A stretch of 64,000 nt of DNA from Prochlorococcus sp. AG-363-N16 (GTDB taxonomy: Bacteria; Cyanobacteriota; Cyanobacteriia; PCC-6307; Cyanobiaceae), in the NCBI GenBank assembly GCA_003280135.1, contig QCFW01000004.1:62001-126000 (forward strand), in the 5' to 3' direction. Positions 43,288-53,391 of this stretch are shown here, piece after piece. How positions within the stretch are numbered: the stretch's first letter is position 1; the number at the start of each line of letters is the position of its first letter. The translations under genes were made by a program, and so were the position numbers. The notes beneath the pieces are model-generated. The model was not told where the DNA came from. It did not search any database and saw only the letters and a list, made by a program, of their open reading frames with translations.

Positions 43288-44892
43288 ATGCGAATAGCTG
43301 TTATAGGTGCAGGACCAGCAGGCTTGGCATTTGCAGATCGGCTTCAAAGCATAAAACCCGATGCTGTCATAGATATTTTTGAAAAAAGCAAACATATAGG
43401 AGGGATTTCAAAAACAGTTGTATATAAAGGTAATAGAATTGATATAGGAGGACATCGATTTTTTTCAAAATCAGATGAAGTAATGCAATGGTGGACAAAC
43501 AAATTTCCTATAGATCTTAAGCAAAGTGGAGATGATAATTTAGTCTCTTATAGAAACTCTATAAGAAGTTTAGATGGTTTTAATGTAGTCAGTCCACTAG
43601 ATAAAAATACAGATAGAGTCCTTTTGATTAGAAGAAGAAAATCCCGCATTCTCTTTTCTAGAAGAATGTATGATTATCCATTAAAGCTTAATTCTAGAAC
43701 GATAAAGAATATAGGATTTAAGAAATTAGTTTTAGTTTCAATTAGTTATTTACATTCTAAGCTAACTTTCAATAAGCCACGAAATTTGGAAGAATTTATT
43801 ATTTCAAGATTCGGAAGAAGATTATATCAGATGTTTTTTGAAAGTTATACAGAAAAGGTATGGGGCAGGCACCCGAGTGATATTTCGGCTGAATGGGGAA
43901 TACAAAGAATAAAAGGTCTTTCGATTAGAAAACTACTTTTAGATAACATATCAAAAGTTACAGATTCATTTTTTCCTAAGCCAGGCAAAAACTTAAGCCA
44001 AAAACATAAAGAAACGTCTTTGATAGAAAAGTTTCTTTATCCTAAATTTGGTCCTGGTCAAATGTGGGAAGAAGTTGCAAAGGATCTACAAGAAAAGGGA
44101 GCACTGATTCATCTTGAAAGTGAAATAATAAAGCTTAATTTTAATAATATTAATAACAACAGATTAGATTCGATTACTATTAGAAATAGTAACGGGGAAA
44201 TAGAGTCTAAGTCATATGATTTTGTTATTTCAACAATGCCTATAAAAGAATTAGTTTTAAACTCAAAAGATATTAATGGTAAAAATCCCTTCAAGAATGA
44301 GCTAACTGCTATAGCAAAAGGCTTACCTTATAGAGATTTCATAACAGTAGGCCTACTATTAGATTCTCTTGCTGGACCTCAAGGGGAGGCTCTAGATGAT
44401 ACATGGATTTATATACAAGAACCAGATGTGAAAGTAGGAAGAATTCAGATTTTTAATAATTGGAGCCCATACTTAGTAAATGATCCAAATAAATATTGGA
44501 TTGGACTTGAGTATTTTTGTAATGAAGGTGATGACTTATGGCAATTAACTGACAACCAATTAATAGAGCTAGCTAAAGAGGAGATAGAAAAGCTTAGCCT
44601 TTCAAGTAAGAGTAAAATTATTGATGGAACTGTATTAAGAGAGAAAAAGACATATCCTGCATATTTTGATTCATATGATGAGTTCGGAAAATTAATAGAA
44701 CATTTTAATACTATTGAAAATCTAATTTTAATAGGGAGAAATGGAATGCATAAGTATAATAATCAAGACCATTCTATGTTGTCTGGCTTTAGAGCGGCAG
44801 AGTTGATAGCAGCTGATGATATTTCTCCGTCTACTAAGTCTCAGTTATGGCTTATTAATGCTGAGCAAGAATATCACGAGGAAAAAGCTTAG
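43288..44892 (+). CDS. FAD-dependent amine-oxidase/UDP-galactopyranose mutase-like oxidoreductase
   Basis: [62 protein letters not shown]. Confidence 0.85.
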   Translation: MRIAVIGAGPAGLAFADRLQSIKPDAVIDIFEKSKHIGGISKTVVYKGNRIDIGGHRFFSKSDEVMQWWTNKFPIDLKQSGDDNLVSYRNSIRSLDGFNVVSPLDKNTDRVLLIRRRKSRILFSRRMYDYPLKLNSRTIKNIGFKKLVLVSISYLHSKLTFNKPRNLEEFIISRFGRRLYQMFFESYTEKVWGRHPSDISAEWGIQRIKGLSIRKLLLDNISKVTDSFFPKPGKNLSQKHKETSLIEKFLYPKFGPGQMWEEVAKDLQEKGALIHLESEIIKLNFNNINNNRLDSITIRNSNGEIESKSYDFVISTMPIKELVLNSKDINGKNPFKNELTAIAKGLPYRDFITVGLLLDSLAGPQGEALDDTWIYIQEPDVKVGRIQIFNNWSPYLVNDPNKYWIGLEYFCNEGDDLWQLTDNQLIELAKEEIEKLSLSSKSKIIDGTVLREKKTYPAYFDSYDEFGKLIEHFNTIENLILIGRNGMHKYNNQDHSMLSGFRAAELIAADDISPSTKSQLWLINAEQEYHEEKA

Positions 44893-45079
44893 TTAATAAA
44901 AATAAAATGCATATAACCTACTATTGCTTGTGCATTCAAGAAATAAAATATCTACTTAATGCCAGCTCTATCGAGAAAAACTTTAAATTACATACATAAT
45001 TATTGGTGTACAATTCAAGAAGTGTATAATTTGATACTTCAAAGAGAGGCAAATAATATATAACTGGGGTGTTCTTAGT

Positions 45080-46444
45080 GTGAGGAACCACATGAAACTC
45101 TTCCAGCGATTGCTGGTAGCTCCTGCTGCTTTGGGACTTTTGTCACCTTTAGCTGCAAGCGCAACCGAAGTCAATTTGGATAATGTTGCTGACTTTGCAG
45201 GTTCACCTGCAGCTGTTGCAACTTCAGCTCAATTCTCTGATGTAGCTCCTGGAGATTGGGCTTATACAGCTCTACAAAATTTAAGCGAGAGCTACGGCTG
45301 TGTAGACAATGCCTACACACAAAATCTAAAGAATGGTCAATCTCTTACTCGTTATGAGGCTGCCGCTTTAGTTAATGCTTGCCTAGACAGTGGTCTTACT
45401 GCTAGCAACTCAGGTTTAAGCCCTGAAGCTGCTCGTTTAACTAATGAGTTTGCTTCTGAAATGGCGATCCTAAAGGGTCGTGTTGATGGACTTGAAACTA
45501 GAGTTAACGAATTCCAGGCTGGTCAGTTTTCTTCAACAACAAAACTTTCTGGTGGCGCAGTATTCACTCTTGGTGCAGTTGACCAAGGCGATGATGGAAC
45601 TACTGAGCAAACTGCAATGCAGTATGCATTCAATCTTGATTTAAACTCAAGTTTCACTGGTGAAGACAACCTTTATGTAGGTATAGAGACTGGTAACGCA
45701 GCTGATCCATTAGAAATGGATAGCGCAGCTACTGGTGATGGAACACTTAATGTTCATGCTCTTCACTACACATTCCCAGTTGGAGATTTCTCTATAACTG
45801 CAGGTCCTTTGATTGACCAAGAGGACATAGTTTCTGCAACTGTTTCCACATACTCTGATTCCTTTAGACTCGCTGGACAGCCTTACTCTTTAGAAAATAT
45901 AGAGTCTGGCCCTGGTGTAGGAATTGTTTATTCAGGTGCTAGCGGATTCAACGCTTCTTTAGCAGCTATTGCTGATGATGGTGAAGATGCCGACTTGGGT
46001 CTGTTTGCTGAAGAAGGTGATGATGTAATTACCGCAAGTATCGGCTTTGATGGCGACATCTTTGGTGGTGGAATTATTTATGCTACAGGTGATGAGCATG
46101 ATAATGACTCAGCAGATGGTTACGATTCTTTTGGTTATGGTATTTACTTCGCTCCAGAAGGACTACCTACATTTAATCTAAGCTACGACACAAAAGATCC
46201 TGAGGGATCAGCTGAAGAGAGTGATTCTTGGATGTTCGCTATTGACTACGGCATCGGTGCAGGAACATTAAGTGCTGCTTATCAGAGCACAGATGATGGA
46301 ACTAATGACCTCAATAGCTACGAGCTTTATTATGATTATCCTATTGCTGATGGATTTTCAGTTAAGCCTGGTGTATTTATTGAGGAGCAAGCATCTGGTG
46401 ATGACCACACAGGTGTAGTTGTTGAGACTACATTCTCCTTCTAA
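45080..46444 (+). CDS. SLH-domain outer-membrane porin (cyanobacterial SOM/OprB type)
   Basis: Signal peptide, SLH (FSDVAPGDWAYTALQNLSESYGCV...LTRYEAAALVNACL), coiled coil, barrel ending ETTFSF. Confidence 0.94.
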   Translation: MRNHMKLFQRLLVAPAALGLLSPLAASATEVNLDNVADFAGSPAAVATSAQFSDVAPGDWAYTALQNLSESYGCVDNAYTQNLKNGQSLTRYEAAALVNACLDSGLTASNSGLSPEAARLTNEFASEMAILKGRVDGLETRVNEFQAGQFSSTTKLSGGAVFTLGAVDQGDDGTTEQTAMQYAFNLDLNSSFTGEDNLYVGIETGNAADPLEMDSAATGDGTLNVHALHYTFPVGDFSITAGPLIDQEDIVSATVSTYSDSFRLAGQPYSLENIESGPGVGIVYSGASGFNASLAAIADDGEDADLGLFAEEGDDVITASIGFDGDIFGGGIIYATGDEHDNDSADGYDSFGYGIYFAPEGLPTFNLSYDTKDPEGSAEESDSWMFAIDYGIGAGTLSAAYQSTDDGTNDLNSYELYYDYPIADGFSVKPGVFIEEQASGDDHTGVVVETTFSF

Positions 46445-46485
46445 GAAAATCCTTTAGAAGAAGTAATTCTTCTAATAGAATTTCA

Positions 46486-46518
46486 AAAAGCCCTCGCATA
46501 ACTTGCGAGGGCTTTTTT
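46486..46518 (+). terminator. Rho-independent terminator of the porin gene
   Basis: GCCCTCGCA-taact-TGCGAGGGC stem followed by TTTTTT. Confidence 0.93.
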
Positions 46519-46538
46519 ATACAATTTTCAGCTTTATT

Positions 46539-46859
46539 TTAAACGTTAGGAATAGAAGGCTGGCATAAAATTACTATGAACCATATAGGTCCAACTAGAG
46601 GTAATAGATTAATAAAAATCCAAGGCCAGCTTTTCCCAGAATCTCTAACGCGTCTAATCGTAAGAGAAAGGCCTGGAATGGCCTGAGCAAAACAATAAAG
46701 AAAATAGATTGAAAAGAAGATCTCTGCAGCGGCACCTAAAATATAGAAAATGTATGCAACTATAAAACTTGCTAGAGAAGCCCACCAATAATCACTTCTA
46801 TTAGAATGCCCCTTAAAATCAAATGCCCGGGCCCACATTTTTTTATAGGCATTAATCAT
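46539..46859 (-). CDS. DUF805 membrane protein
   Basis: FDFKGHSNRSDYWWASL...IPGLSLTIRRVRDSGKSWPWIFINLLPLVGPIW. Confidence 0.92.
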   Translation of the reverse strand: MINAYKKMWARAFDFKGHSNRSDYWWASLASFIVAYIFYILGAAAEIFFSIYFLYCFAQAIPGLSLTIRRVRDSGKSWPWIFINLLPLVGPIWFIVILCQPSIPNV

Positions 46860-47204
46860 TTTTGAAAAAGCAACTATTTTTAGAATATCAATTAAAAGTA
46901 TTTATATGCAAACTCAGTGCGAACGCAGATGAGTGCTTAGAAGACCTCTGGCGAATGAATCTACTTCATCTATAAATATAGAATCTCCTGCTAGCCGGAT
47001 TAGTTGATCTGAAGAAAAAATCTATTCAGCCTTTACTAGTTATCTTATTCGTTGGAGATAACAATGATTCCTTTTGCTATAGTTGATTTCTCATATCTTC
47101 TCATTCACATACATCTATTAACGATTTGGTGTTAGGGTATTAAGGAATTAGAATACACATATATTAGGGCGTTAAAAACTATCACTTTTTGATAACTATC
47201 TACA

Positions 47205-48572
47205 ATGTTCAGAAAGATTGAAATTTGGATACTTTACTTAGTCGTTCTTTTAGGTATTCCAGTAACAATTGGTTTTGGTGTACTCGTAAGGGAAGAAATA
47301 AAAGGTAAAAGTCAATTTGGAAGTATTTCTAAAACTGCATTATTTCTCGCTGAAATACCTTCAAATCTACAAAAGGCATCTTTAATAAAAGAAAAAAAGC
47401 ATTTTAAAGTTAGAGACAGATTTCCTTTGTTAAATGGTTTTAATGGGACTCCTAATTCAATTGAATCATATCTACTTCTTAGTAGATATGACGGAGATTT
47501 AGAAGAGGGAATAGTTGAACTTGTTGATTTAATGAGTTTTAATGTTTTACATACTTGGAATCCTGATATTGATAAATTTAATAAATTTATTGAAAAGGAT
47601 GAGAAGTTTAAATTTATGAAAAGAGATAGAGGGGATTCTAGATATCTATTAAGACATCCTATGTTACTAAAAGATGGTTCATTAGTTTTTCATCATGATA
47701 GTCCTTTTAGAAAAATAGATTCGTGTTCAAACTTATTATTTCAAAATACTCTTGATAAGTCTCACCATTCAATAGAAAAAGATGTAGATAGGAATATATG
47801 GGTTCCTTCATACATTTATCCTCAAACTCTCCCAGAGAAAATTGTTGGAAGAGATCATATTCTTGAAGGTGGATATAAGGAAGATGGAATTTTAAAGTTA
47901 TCATCCTCTGGAAAAATATTGTTTCGAAGATCTCTATCTCAAATATTCGTAGATAACAATCTAAAAAATTACTTATACGGTTACGGACATCTTCATTTGA
48001 AGGATCCTTTACATTTAAATGATATCCAACCTGTTGATTTTGATGGAGATTATTGGAAGAAAGGTGATCTTTTTTTATCACTTAGAAATCAATCAATGAT
48101 TCTTCTTTATCGTCCTTCAACTAATAAAATAGTTTGGAAGCTTCAAGGACCATTTTTTAATCAGCATGATGTAGATATATTAGACGACCATAGGATATCA
48201 ATATTTAATAATCGAATGCAAAAACTATCTAATAACAAATTGAGTGTTGATGGAAATAATGAAGTTATTATCTACAATTTTAAAACTGGGCAATACTCCT
48301 CTTATCTTCAAAATAGTCTAATTGAAAATCAAGTGAAAACAAGAAACCAAGGTTTAAGTGAAATTTTACCAAATGGAGATTTATTTCTTGAAGAGCAAAA
48401 CTATGGTAGAACTCTCTATTTTAACTCAGATGGTACTCTTAGGTGGACACATCTAAATAGATCAAAAAATAAAAAAGTTTATCATGTTGGATGGTCAAGA
48501 ATTTTGTATACCAAAGAAGACATATCAAATGTGAAAAATTTTTTAAATAATAAAAGTAAATGCGATGATTAA
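47205..48572 (+). CDS. arylsulfotransferase (ASST)-like protein
   Basis: N-terminal TM anchor, repeated beta-propeller-like segments, WKLQGPFFNQHDVDILDDHRISIFNN resembling the ASST QHD region. Confidence 0.7.
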   Translation: MFRKIEIWILYLVVLLGIPVTIGFGVLVREEIKGKSQFGSISKTALFLAEIPSNLQKASLIKEKKHFKVRDRFPLLNGFNGTPNSIESYLLLSRYDGDLEEGIVELVDLMSFNVLHTWNPDIDKFNKFIEKDEKFKFMKRDRGDSRYLLRHPMLLKDGSLVFHHDSPFRKIDSCSNLLFQNTLDKSHHSIEKDVDRNIWVPSYIYPQTLPEKIVGRDHILEGGYKEDGILKLSSSGKILFRRSLSQIFVDNNLKNYLYGYGHLHLKDPLHLNDIQPVDFDGDYWKKGDLFLSLRNQSMILLYRPSTNKIVWKLQGPFFNQHDVDILDDHRISIFNNRMQKLSNNKLSVDGNNEVIIYNFKTGQYSSYLQNSLIENQVKTRNQGLSEILPNGDLFLEEQNYGRTLYFNSDGTLRWTHLNRSKNKKVYHVGWSRILYTKEDISNVKNFLNNKSKCDD

Positions 48573-48621
48573 AATCTTTCTATTCATCTGCCCAGTCTTT
48601 GCATATATAGTTTCCCCTAGG

Positions 48622-48797
48622 TAATCTCACGTTTTTAATATTAGGTTTTGTTGTTTTGCCTTGTCAATTTTTTTATTGTCAACAAATGTTCTAGCTGAGG
48701 AACAATGCTCATTAAAAAAGAAAATTTGATTTATGTTGAAAAGAATTATAAGGAACTCAAGAGACGACCTTAGGAAATAGGCAAGAATCTTTCTTAG
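48622..48797 (+). pseudogene. decayed small secreted-protein gene
   Basis: FCCFALSIFLLSTNVLAEEQCSLKK then shifted frame NLIYVEKNYKELKRRP*EIGKNLS*: one frameshift plus one internal stop. Confidence 0.5.
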
Positions 48798-48815
48798 AGA
48801 TAAATTTGTATATTT

Positions 48816-49790
48816 TTATTTAATATTTAAACTGTATAAATCAAAGTATAAAGATAGTGCCTTATCACTTATTTTGCTGTCAATATCTAATGAGAAGTCT
48901 TTTTTTGATTCTTTAAACTCAAAATCATATATTTCTTCAACTTTTAATATTTTCTGAATCTCAACCCAATAGTCTTTTGATGAGCAAAGTTTTTCGTAAC
49001 AAATAAAGTGTAGATTTTGTTTGTCTTTTAGTAATTGAAAGACTTTTTTGTAGGTTAGGTACCATTGTTCAATCCAATGATTAATTTCTAAATCATTATT
49101 ATATGTTAAGTTATTATTTTGTATAGGAATATAATTTGGACCGAATTCTGTGTGTCCAATCCACCTCATATATTTAGATATGAAATGATCATTTGTAGAC
49201 TCTTCAATGAATTTCCTATGTTGTCTTAGTAAAGAGTATGAATGTTGGATTGGTTCTCTAAATGGAACAAGTATCTTTGAATTAGTGAAAATCGAAGAAA
49301 TTAATTCAAGTCTTCTGATGTTTTGATTGTTTTTACTAAGATATCTATTTTTATTATACTTTTGCATAATACTTTTTACGTAAATTCTAAATTTTTCTTC
49401 TAATTCTTCTTCGCAAAGATCAGAAAAAGTTTTCCAAAATACTTCTTCAAATGCCTCTGGAGAGCCTGTAGAGATTTTAATACCGTCTCCATGAGCTCTT
49501 TCCTTCATATCTAAACTCTTGCTCTTGATGGAGATTTTTGACCATAGATTTGGTGCTAGAACAAATGGCATATCTTCATAAGTCAGAGATGCGAAAAGCT
49601 TTGAACTATGAAGTGCATTTAATAAGATAGTTGTACCTGAACGTGCTAGTCCCGTAATAAAAATATAATCATCACATTCACTTATAGAAGGCAAAAATGT
49701 ACTTTCAAAATCAAAAGTAACTTCTCGCATCAATTGTGATGAAAGTGCAAATTGATGTAACTTCTGCTCCAGCCACGTATAGTTATTCAT
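48816..49790 (-). CDS. sulfotransferase-family protein
   Basis: DDYIFITGLARSGTTILLNALHSSKLFASLTYEDMPFVL (PAPS 5'-phosphate loop-like), KILVPFREPIQHSYSLLRQH. Confidence 0.85.
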   Translation of the reverse strand: MNNYTWLEQKLHQFALSSQLMREVTFDFESTFLPSISECDDYIFITGLARSGTTILLNALHSSKLFASLTYEDMPFVLAPNLWSKISIKSKSLDMKERAHGDGIKISTGSPEAFEEVFWKTFSDLCEEELEEKFRIYVKSIMQKYNKNRYLSKNNQNIRRLELISSIFTNSKILVPFREPIQHSYSLLRQHRKFIEESTNDHFISKYMRWIGHTEFGPNYIPIQNNNLTYNNDLEINHWIEQWYLTYKKVFQLLKDKQNLHFICYEKLCSSKDYWVEIQKILKVEEIYDFEFKESKKDFSLDIDSKISDKALSLYFDLYSLNIK

Positions 49791-50143
49791 CTTATGATTA
49801 ATTTCCTAAGATATACATATGTAAATCCAAAAAACATACATTCAATTATGCCTATAGAAGAAAATAGAAACGAGAGAAGACCAACAAATAAATAATCGGC
49901 AATAACGAAAATCAACATAAGAAAGAATATTATTAATAACATTTGCATTGAATACTTAAACATCTGTATGGAATATGCTGGAATGATATTTTCTTTCCAA
50001 TGGTCACTAATATTTTTATTGCCTATAATATATGTTGCTTTCTTGCTCGCTTTAATTAAAGAATAGACTAAGTATAGGTAATTGGACCTGATCAATATTT
50101 CTACAGAGAGAAAACAAAGAAACATAACAATAAAATGATTCAT
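49787..50143 (-). CDS. small multi-TM protein, function unknown
   Basis: ATGA overlaps with both neighbours; 118 aa, TM-rich. Confidence 0.7.
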   Translation of the reverse strand: MNHFIVMFLCFLSVEILIRSNYLYLVYSLIKASKKATYIIGNKNISDHWKENIIPAYSIQMFKYSMQMLLIIFFLMLIFVIADYLFVGLLSFLFSSIGIIECMFFGFTYVYLRKLIIR

Positions 50144-50367
50144 TTCCTTGTATTATTTTCATTCCTAGTTAATACCTTTTTCTTTCGTTTCTTATTTTTA
50201 AAAGCACGTTTGATTGGATAATATAAAATACCCCATAATCCTAAGAAGAATGCTGCAAAAATTCCAAAAATAGCAGCAATAACTCCACCACCCATTCCAG
50301 GGCCTATATATGAAAATAGTAGAGGTGCTTTCAAAAAGCTAAATAAAAGCATAATTTCTTCATTCAT
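50140..50367 (-). CDS. small membrane protein with YIGPGMGGGVIAA motif
   Basis: 75 aa; glycine-rich TM segments followed by basic tail KRAFKNKKRKKKV; ATGA-coupled. Confidence 0.75.
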   Translation of the reverse strand: MNEEIMLLFSFLKAPLLFSYIGPGMGGGVIAAIFGIFAAFFLGLWGILYYPIKRAFKNKKRKKKVLTRNENNTRK

Positions 50368-50572
50368 TACATTTACATCTTGTTGCCAAGAAATTCTTTA
50401 CGATTTGAATGTCTTCATCGGTTTGTAAAACTCTGGACCATCCAAGCTGAAAAATAATACCATTGTTTGAACGATTAACATATGTCCATCTTAATGACCC
50501 ATCTGTGTCAAAACAAAGTATTCTTCCAAAAATTTGTTCTTCTATAAAAAGATCTTCATACAAGGGACTCAC
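50360..50572 (-). pseudogene. C-terminal remnant of an ASST-like gene, paralogue of 47205..48572
   Basis: 36 of 64 aligned residues identical by hand count to the C-terminus of the 455-aa ASST-like ORF (DLFIEEQIFGRILCFDTDGSLRWT...GWSRVLQTDEDIQIVKNFL). Confidence 0.8.
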
Positions 50573-50730
50573 TTATCCAAGAACTGGGAGCTGACTTTGC
50601 TAGGTCCATCACCATTTCGGAAACTCTTCGCTTTCCTTCAACCATGTTTATTACTGTAAACGTCAGTGCATGTGAAACCGAACAATTGTTAATGCTTTCA
50701 GAGTCAAAGGTATTACCCCTAAACAGACAT
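50556..50730 (-). pseudogene. coding-like fragment GNTFDSESINNCSVSHALTFTVINMVEGKRRVSEMVMDLAKSAPSSWISESLV*
   Basis: 58-codon open frame with protein-like composition; only an internal ATG at 50645; overlaps the ASST remnant. Confidence 0.4.
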
Positions 50731-50906
50731 TAGATAACGGGAGATGTATTTAGTTACCGCTCCAGGCAGCTTATCAATATTGATACTCCAATTCAATAAT
50801 CTAAGCATTGTGGTTTATTTCTATGAACAAATAAATTGCAATTAATACCTCCACTAGATCTTTTCGTCGGTTTTGAATTGTAATATTTAATTGTTCTGCT
50901 AACTCA

Positions 50907-51345
50907 TTAAGGAAAATTAGGTTCAGGTGGATAACCTTCAACACCAGTTGAATAACAAAAATGATTTTCATATAACCTATTAACCTCCTCTTTGATATCA
51001 GCCTAAGGAGTTTTTGAGTACCCTCCAGTAATAAGAAGTCCAGCTAAGCTTGTTTGCCCTGCTAAATTTATCTCGACTCTTCTTTGTAATGTTTTGCAAT
51101 TGATGCTCATTTTTCCTTCCCATGGTATTTGGTCTTTAGTATTAGCTTTTTTGACCTCTCTTTTTACCCAAAAACGAATAATATCTCCTTAATATCTATA
51201 TCCTCAGTATTCAATACGAATTTATTTGACTCATCATCAATTGTTATAATCCACTTTTTGTAAGCGCTTTCTGCAATCCCTGCTCAAATAGGTTAAATAA
51301 ACCCAAGAATTAAGGCAGCAAATAAAATCTTTTTTGCATCTAAGT
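50907..51345 (-). pseudogene. decayed secreted-protein gene
   Basis: KKILFAALILGFI*PI*AGIAESAYKKWIITIDDESNKFVLNTEDIDIKEILFVFG, then shifted IRFWVKREVKKANTKDQIPWEGKMSINCKTLQRRVEINLAGQTSLAGLLITGGYSKTP*ADIKEEVNRLYENHFCYSTGVEGYPPEPNFP*. Confidence 0.7.
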
Positions 51346-51668
51346 AATTTACATTGTTAGCTAATGTGGAGATCTTTTATTTGTAGAAATATAAGTTAGA
51401 TATTTGTCTTTCAAATCAATTAAATCTATTTAATTCCGATCAGGATCTGTGAGGTATATCTAAGTCGAATAAGTAGCTCCTTATTAATAGTTAAATATGC
51501 ACTCCAAAACCCACGAAAATAATTGACTGCGACTAGCTAAACTACTAGAAACCTATCAATAGTGGGATTCTCAACAAGAGAACCCTTGCCCTAATTATCT
51601 ATTGTAATGATAAAAAAACCACCAAAAACCCACTGTTTTAGATCAAGAATCCAGTGGGGGGAAAACTA

Positions 51669-52523
51669 GTGCACTTTCAGGATATTATTCTCAAACTTAG
51701 TCAATTCTGGAAAAAACAAGGATGCTTGTTGTTGCAACCTTATGACACTGAAAAAGGTGCAGGGACAATGAGCCCTCATACTTTTCTTAGATCATTAGGT
51801 CCTGAGCCTTGGGCAGTTGCTTACCCTGAGCCTTGCAGGAGGCCTGCTGATGGAAGGTATGGAGATAACCCTAACCGAGCCCAACATTATTTTCAGTTCC
51901 AAGTATTGCTTAAACCATCTCCTGATTCGATTCAAGAAACATACTTGCTCTCACTAGAAGAAATTGGAATCAACCCAAAAGAGCATGATATTCGCTTTGT
52001 AGAAGACAATTGGGAGTCTCCAACTTTAGGCGCATGGGGAGTTGGTTGGGAAGTTTGGTTAGATGGAATGGAAGTAACACAATTTACTTATTTCCAACAA
52101 TGTGGGGGACTTGATTGCAATCCTGTTTCAATTGAAATTACATATGGCTTGGAAAGGTTAGCGATGTATTTACAAAATATAGAGAGCATATGGGATTTAA
52201 GCTGGAATACTAAATACAGTTATGGTGATATATGGTTACCTTTTGAGAAGGCAAATTGTGAATATAATTTTTCTCGTTCCAATCCTGAAGTTTTAGAGAA
52301 ACTCTTTACCCTTTATGAGCAGGAGGCTAAAGACTTAATTCTAAATAAATTATCAGTACCAGCATTAGATTTTGTACTTAAATGTAGTCACACTTTTAAC
52401 TTATTAGATGCAAGAGGCGTAATTTCAGTTGCAGAAAGAACAGCAGTTATTGGGCGAATTAGATCATTAGCTAAAGAAGTCGCAGAGCAGTGGGTTTTAG
52501 AAAGAAAATTAGATTCTCCGTAG
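51669..52523 (+). CDS. glyQ: glycyl-tRNA synthetase alpha subunit
   Basis: [50 protein letters not shown] start at 51669 preferred. Confidence 0.97.
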   Translation: MHFQDIILKLSQFWKKQGCLLLQPYDTEKGAGTMSPHTFLRSLGPEPWAVAYPEPCRRPADGRYGDNPNRAQHYFQFQVLLKPSPDSIQETYLLSLEEIGINPKEHDIRFVEDNWESPTLGAWGVGWEVWLDGMEVTQFTYFQQCGGLDCNPVSIEITYGLERLAMYLQNIESIWDLSWNTKYSYGDIWLPFEKANCEYNFSRSNPEVLEKLFTLYEQEAKDLILNKLSVPALDFVLKCSHTFNLLDARGVISVAERTAVIGRIRSLAKEVAEQWVLERKLDSP

Positions 52524-52640
52524 ATTTGATAAATAAAATTCAAAAGATATTTTGGATCTATTCAATTAATGTTTTTTACTTAATGCTATTAAATTTAATT
52601 ATAGTAAAATTTATTGCTTTAAAAATTTAACTCATTTTAT

Positions 52641-52725
52641 GGAGAGGTGGCTGAGTGGTCGAAAGCGAACGACTCGAAATCGTTTGACAGGCAACTGTCC
52701 GTGGGTTCGAATCCCACCCTCTCCG
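52641..52725 (+). tRNA. tRNA-Ser(CGA)
   Basis: GGAGAGG...CCTCTCC acceptor, long variable arm, anticodon loop CTCGAAA, T-loop GGGTTCGAATCCC. Confidence 0.96.
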
Positions 52726-52751
52726 CTTTGATTTAATTTTTCCTAATAAAG

Positions 52752-53072
52752 ATGACTACAAAAATAGAAGGTTTGTCTAACCGGCAAAAAGATACAGGGT
52801 GGGGTTATGCCTTTGCTCATTTGATACCCTTTGTTTGGATATACTATGCAATCACTAGAAGAACAATAACCCCTTTTCTCTATCAACTTGGTGGTGCATT
52901 TATTGTTGGATTTAGTATTGGAGTAGCTTGTGCAATAGTTAATCCCAATGTTGAAGACGATACTGTTGAAGGCTTGGGAGCATTAGGAGGAATTGTTACT
53001 ACCCCATTTCTTACTAAAAAGGGTATTGATCAAGCGCGCAAATTTGGAAAGAAGCAATTAGAAAATAATTAA
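52752..53072 (+). CDS. hypothetical membrane protein
   Basis: 106 aa with TM segments, directly downstream of tRNA-Ser. Confidence 0.6.
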   Translation: MTTKIEGLSNRQKDTGWGYAFAHLIPFVWIYYAITRRTITPFLYQLGGAFIVGFSIGVACAIVNPNVEDDTVEGLGALGGIVTTPFLTKKGIDQARKFGKKQLENN

Positions 53073-53391
53073 TTACTTATCCTCCAAAGCTAATACATTG
53101 AATAAGAAATTAAAACTTCATTACAGCACTTTTACTGAATAGGTTTATTTTAATTAAAAGATCATTACAGTTTAAAATATAAACTTCTTGAAAAGATATC
53201 TTCAATTAATTTGATGAAAAATAATCGTAAAAGCTGTTTTATACCTTTTCTATTGCCTTCTTAGAATGCTTTTCAGCCTATTAAAGCCTTTATTTCTAAT
53301 GCTTTATGCACTTTTTAAGAAATATGCTTAGAACTCTAAATTTAAAAGTATTAAGTTTGAATTCTAAGCAAGTAATCGTATGAAGTGATTT

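Noticed and set aside
47707-48081. 124-aa minus-strand ORF
   Set aside because: Antisense to the ASST-like gene, no recognisable domain.
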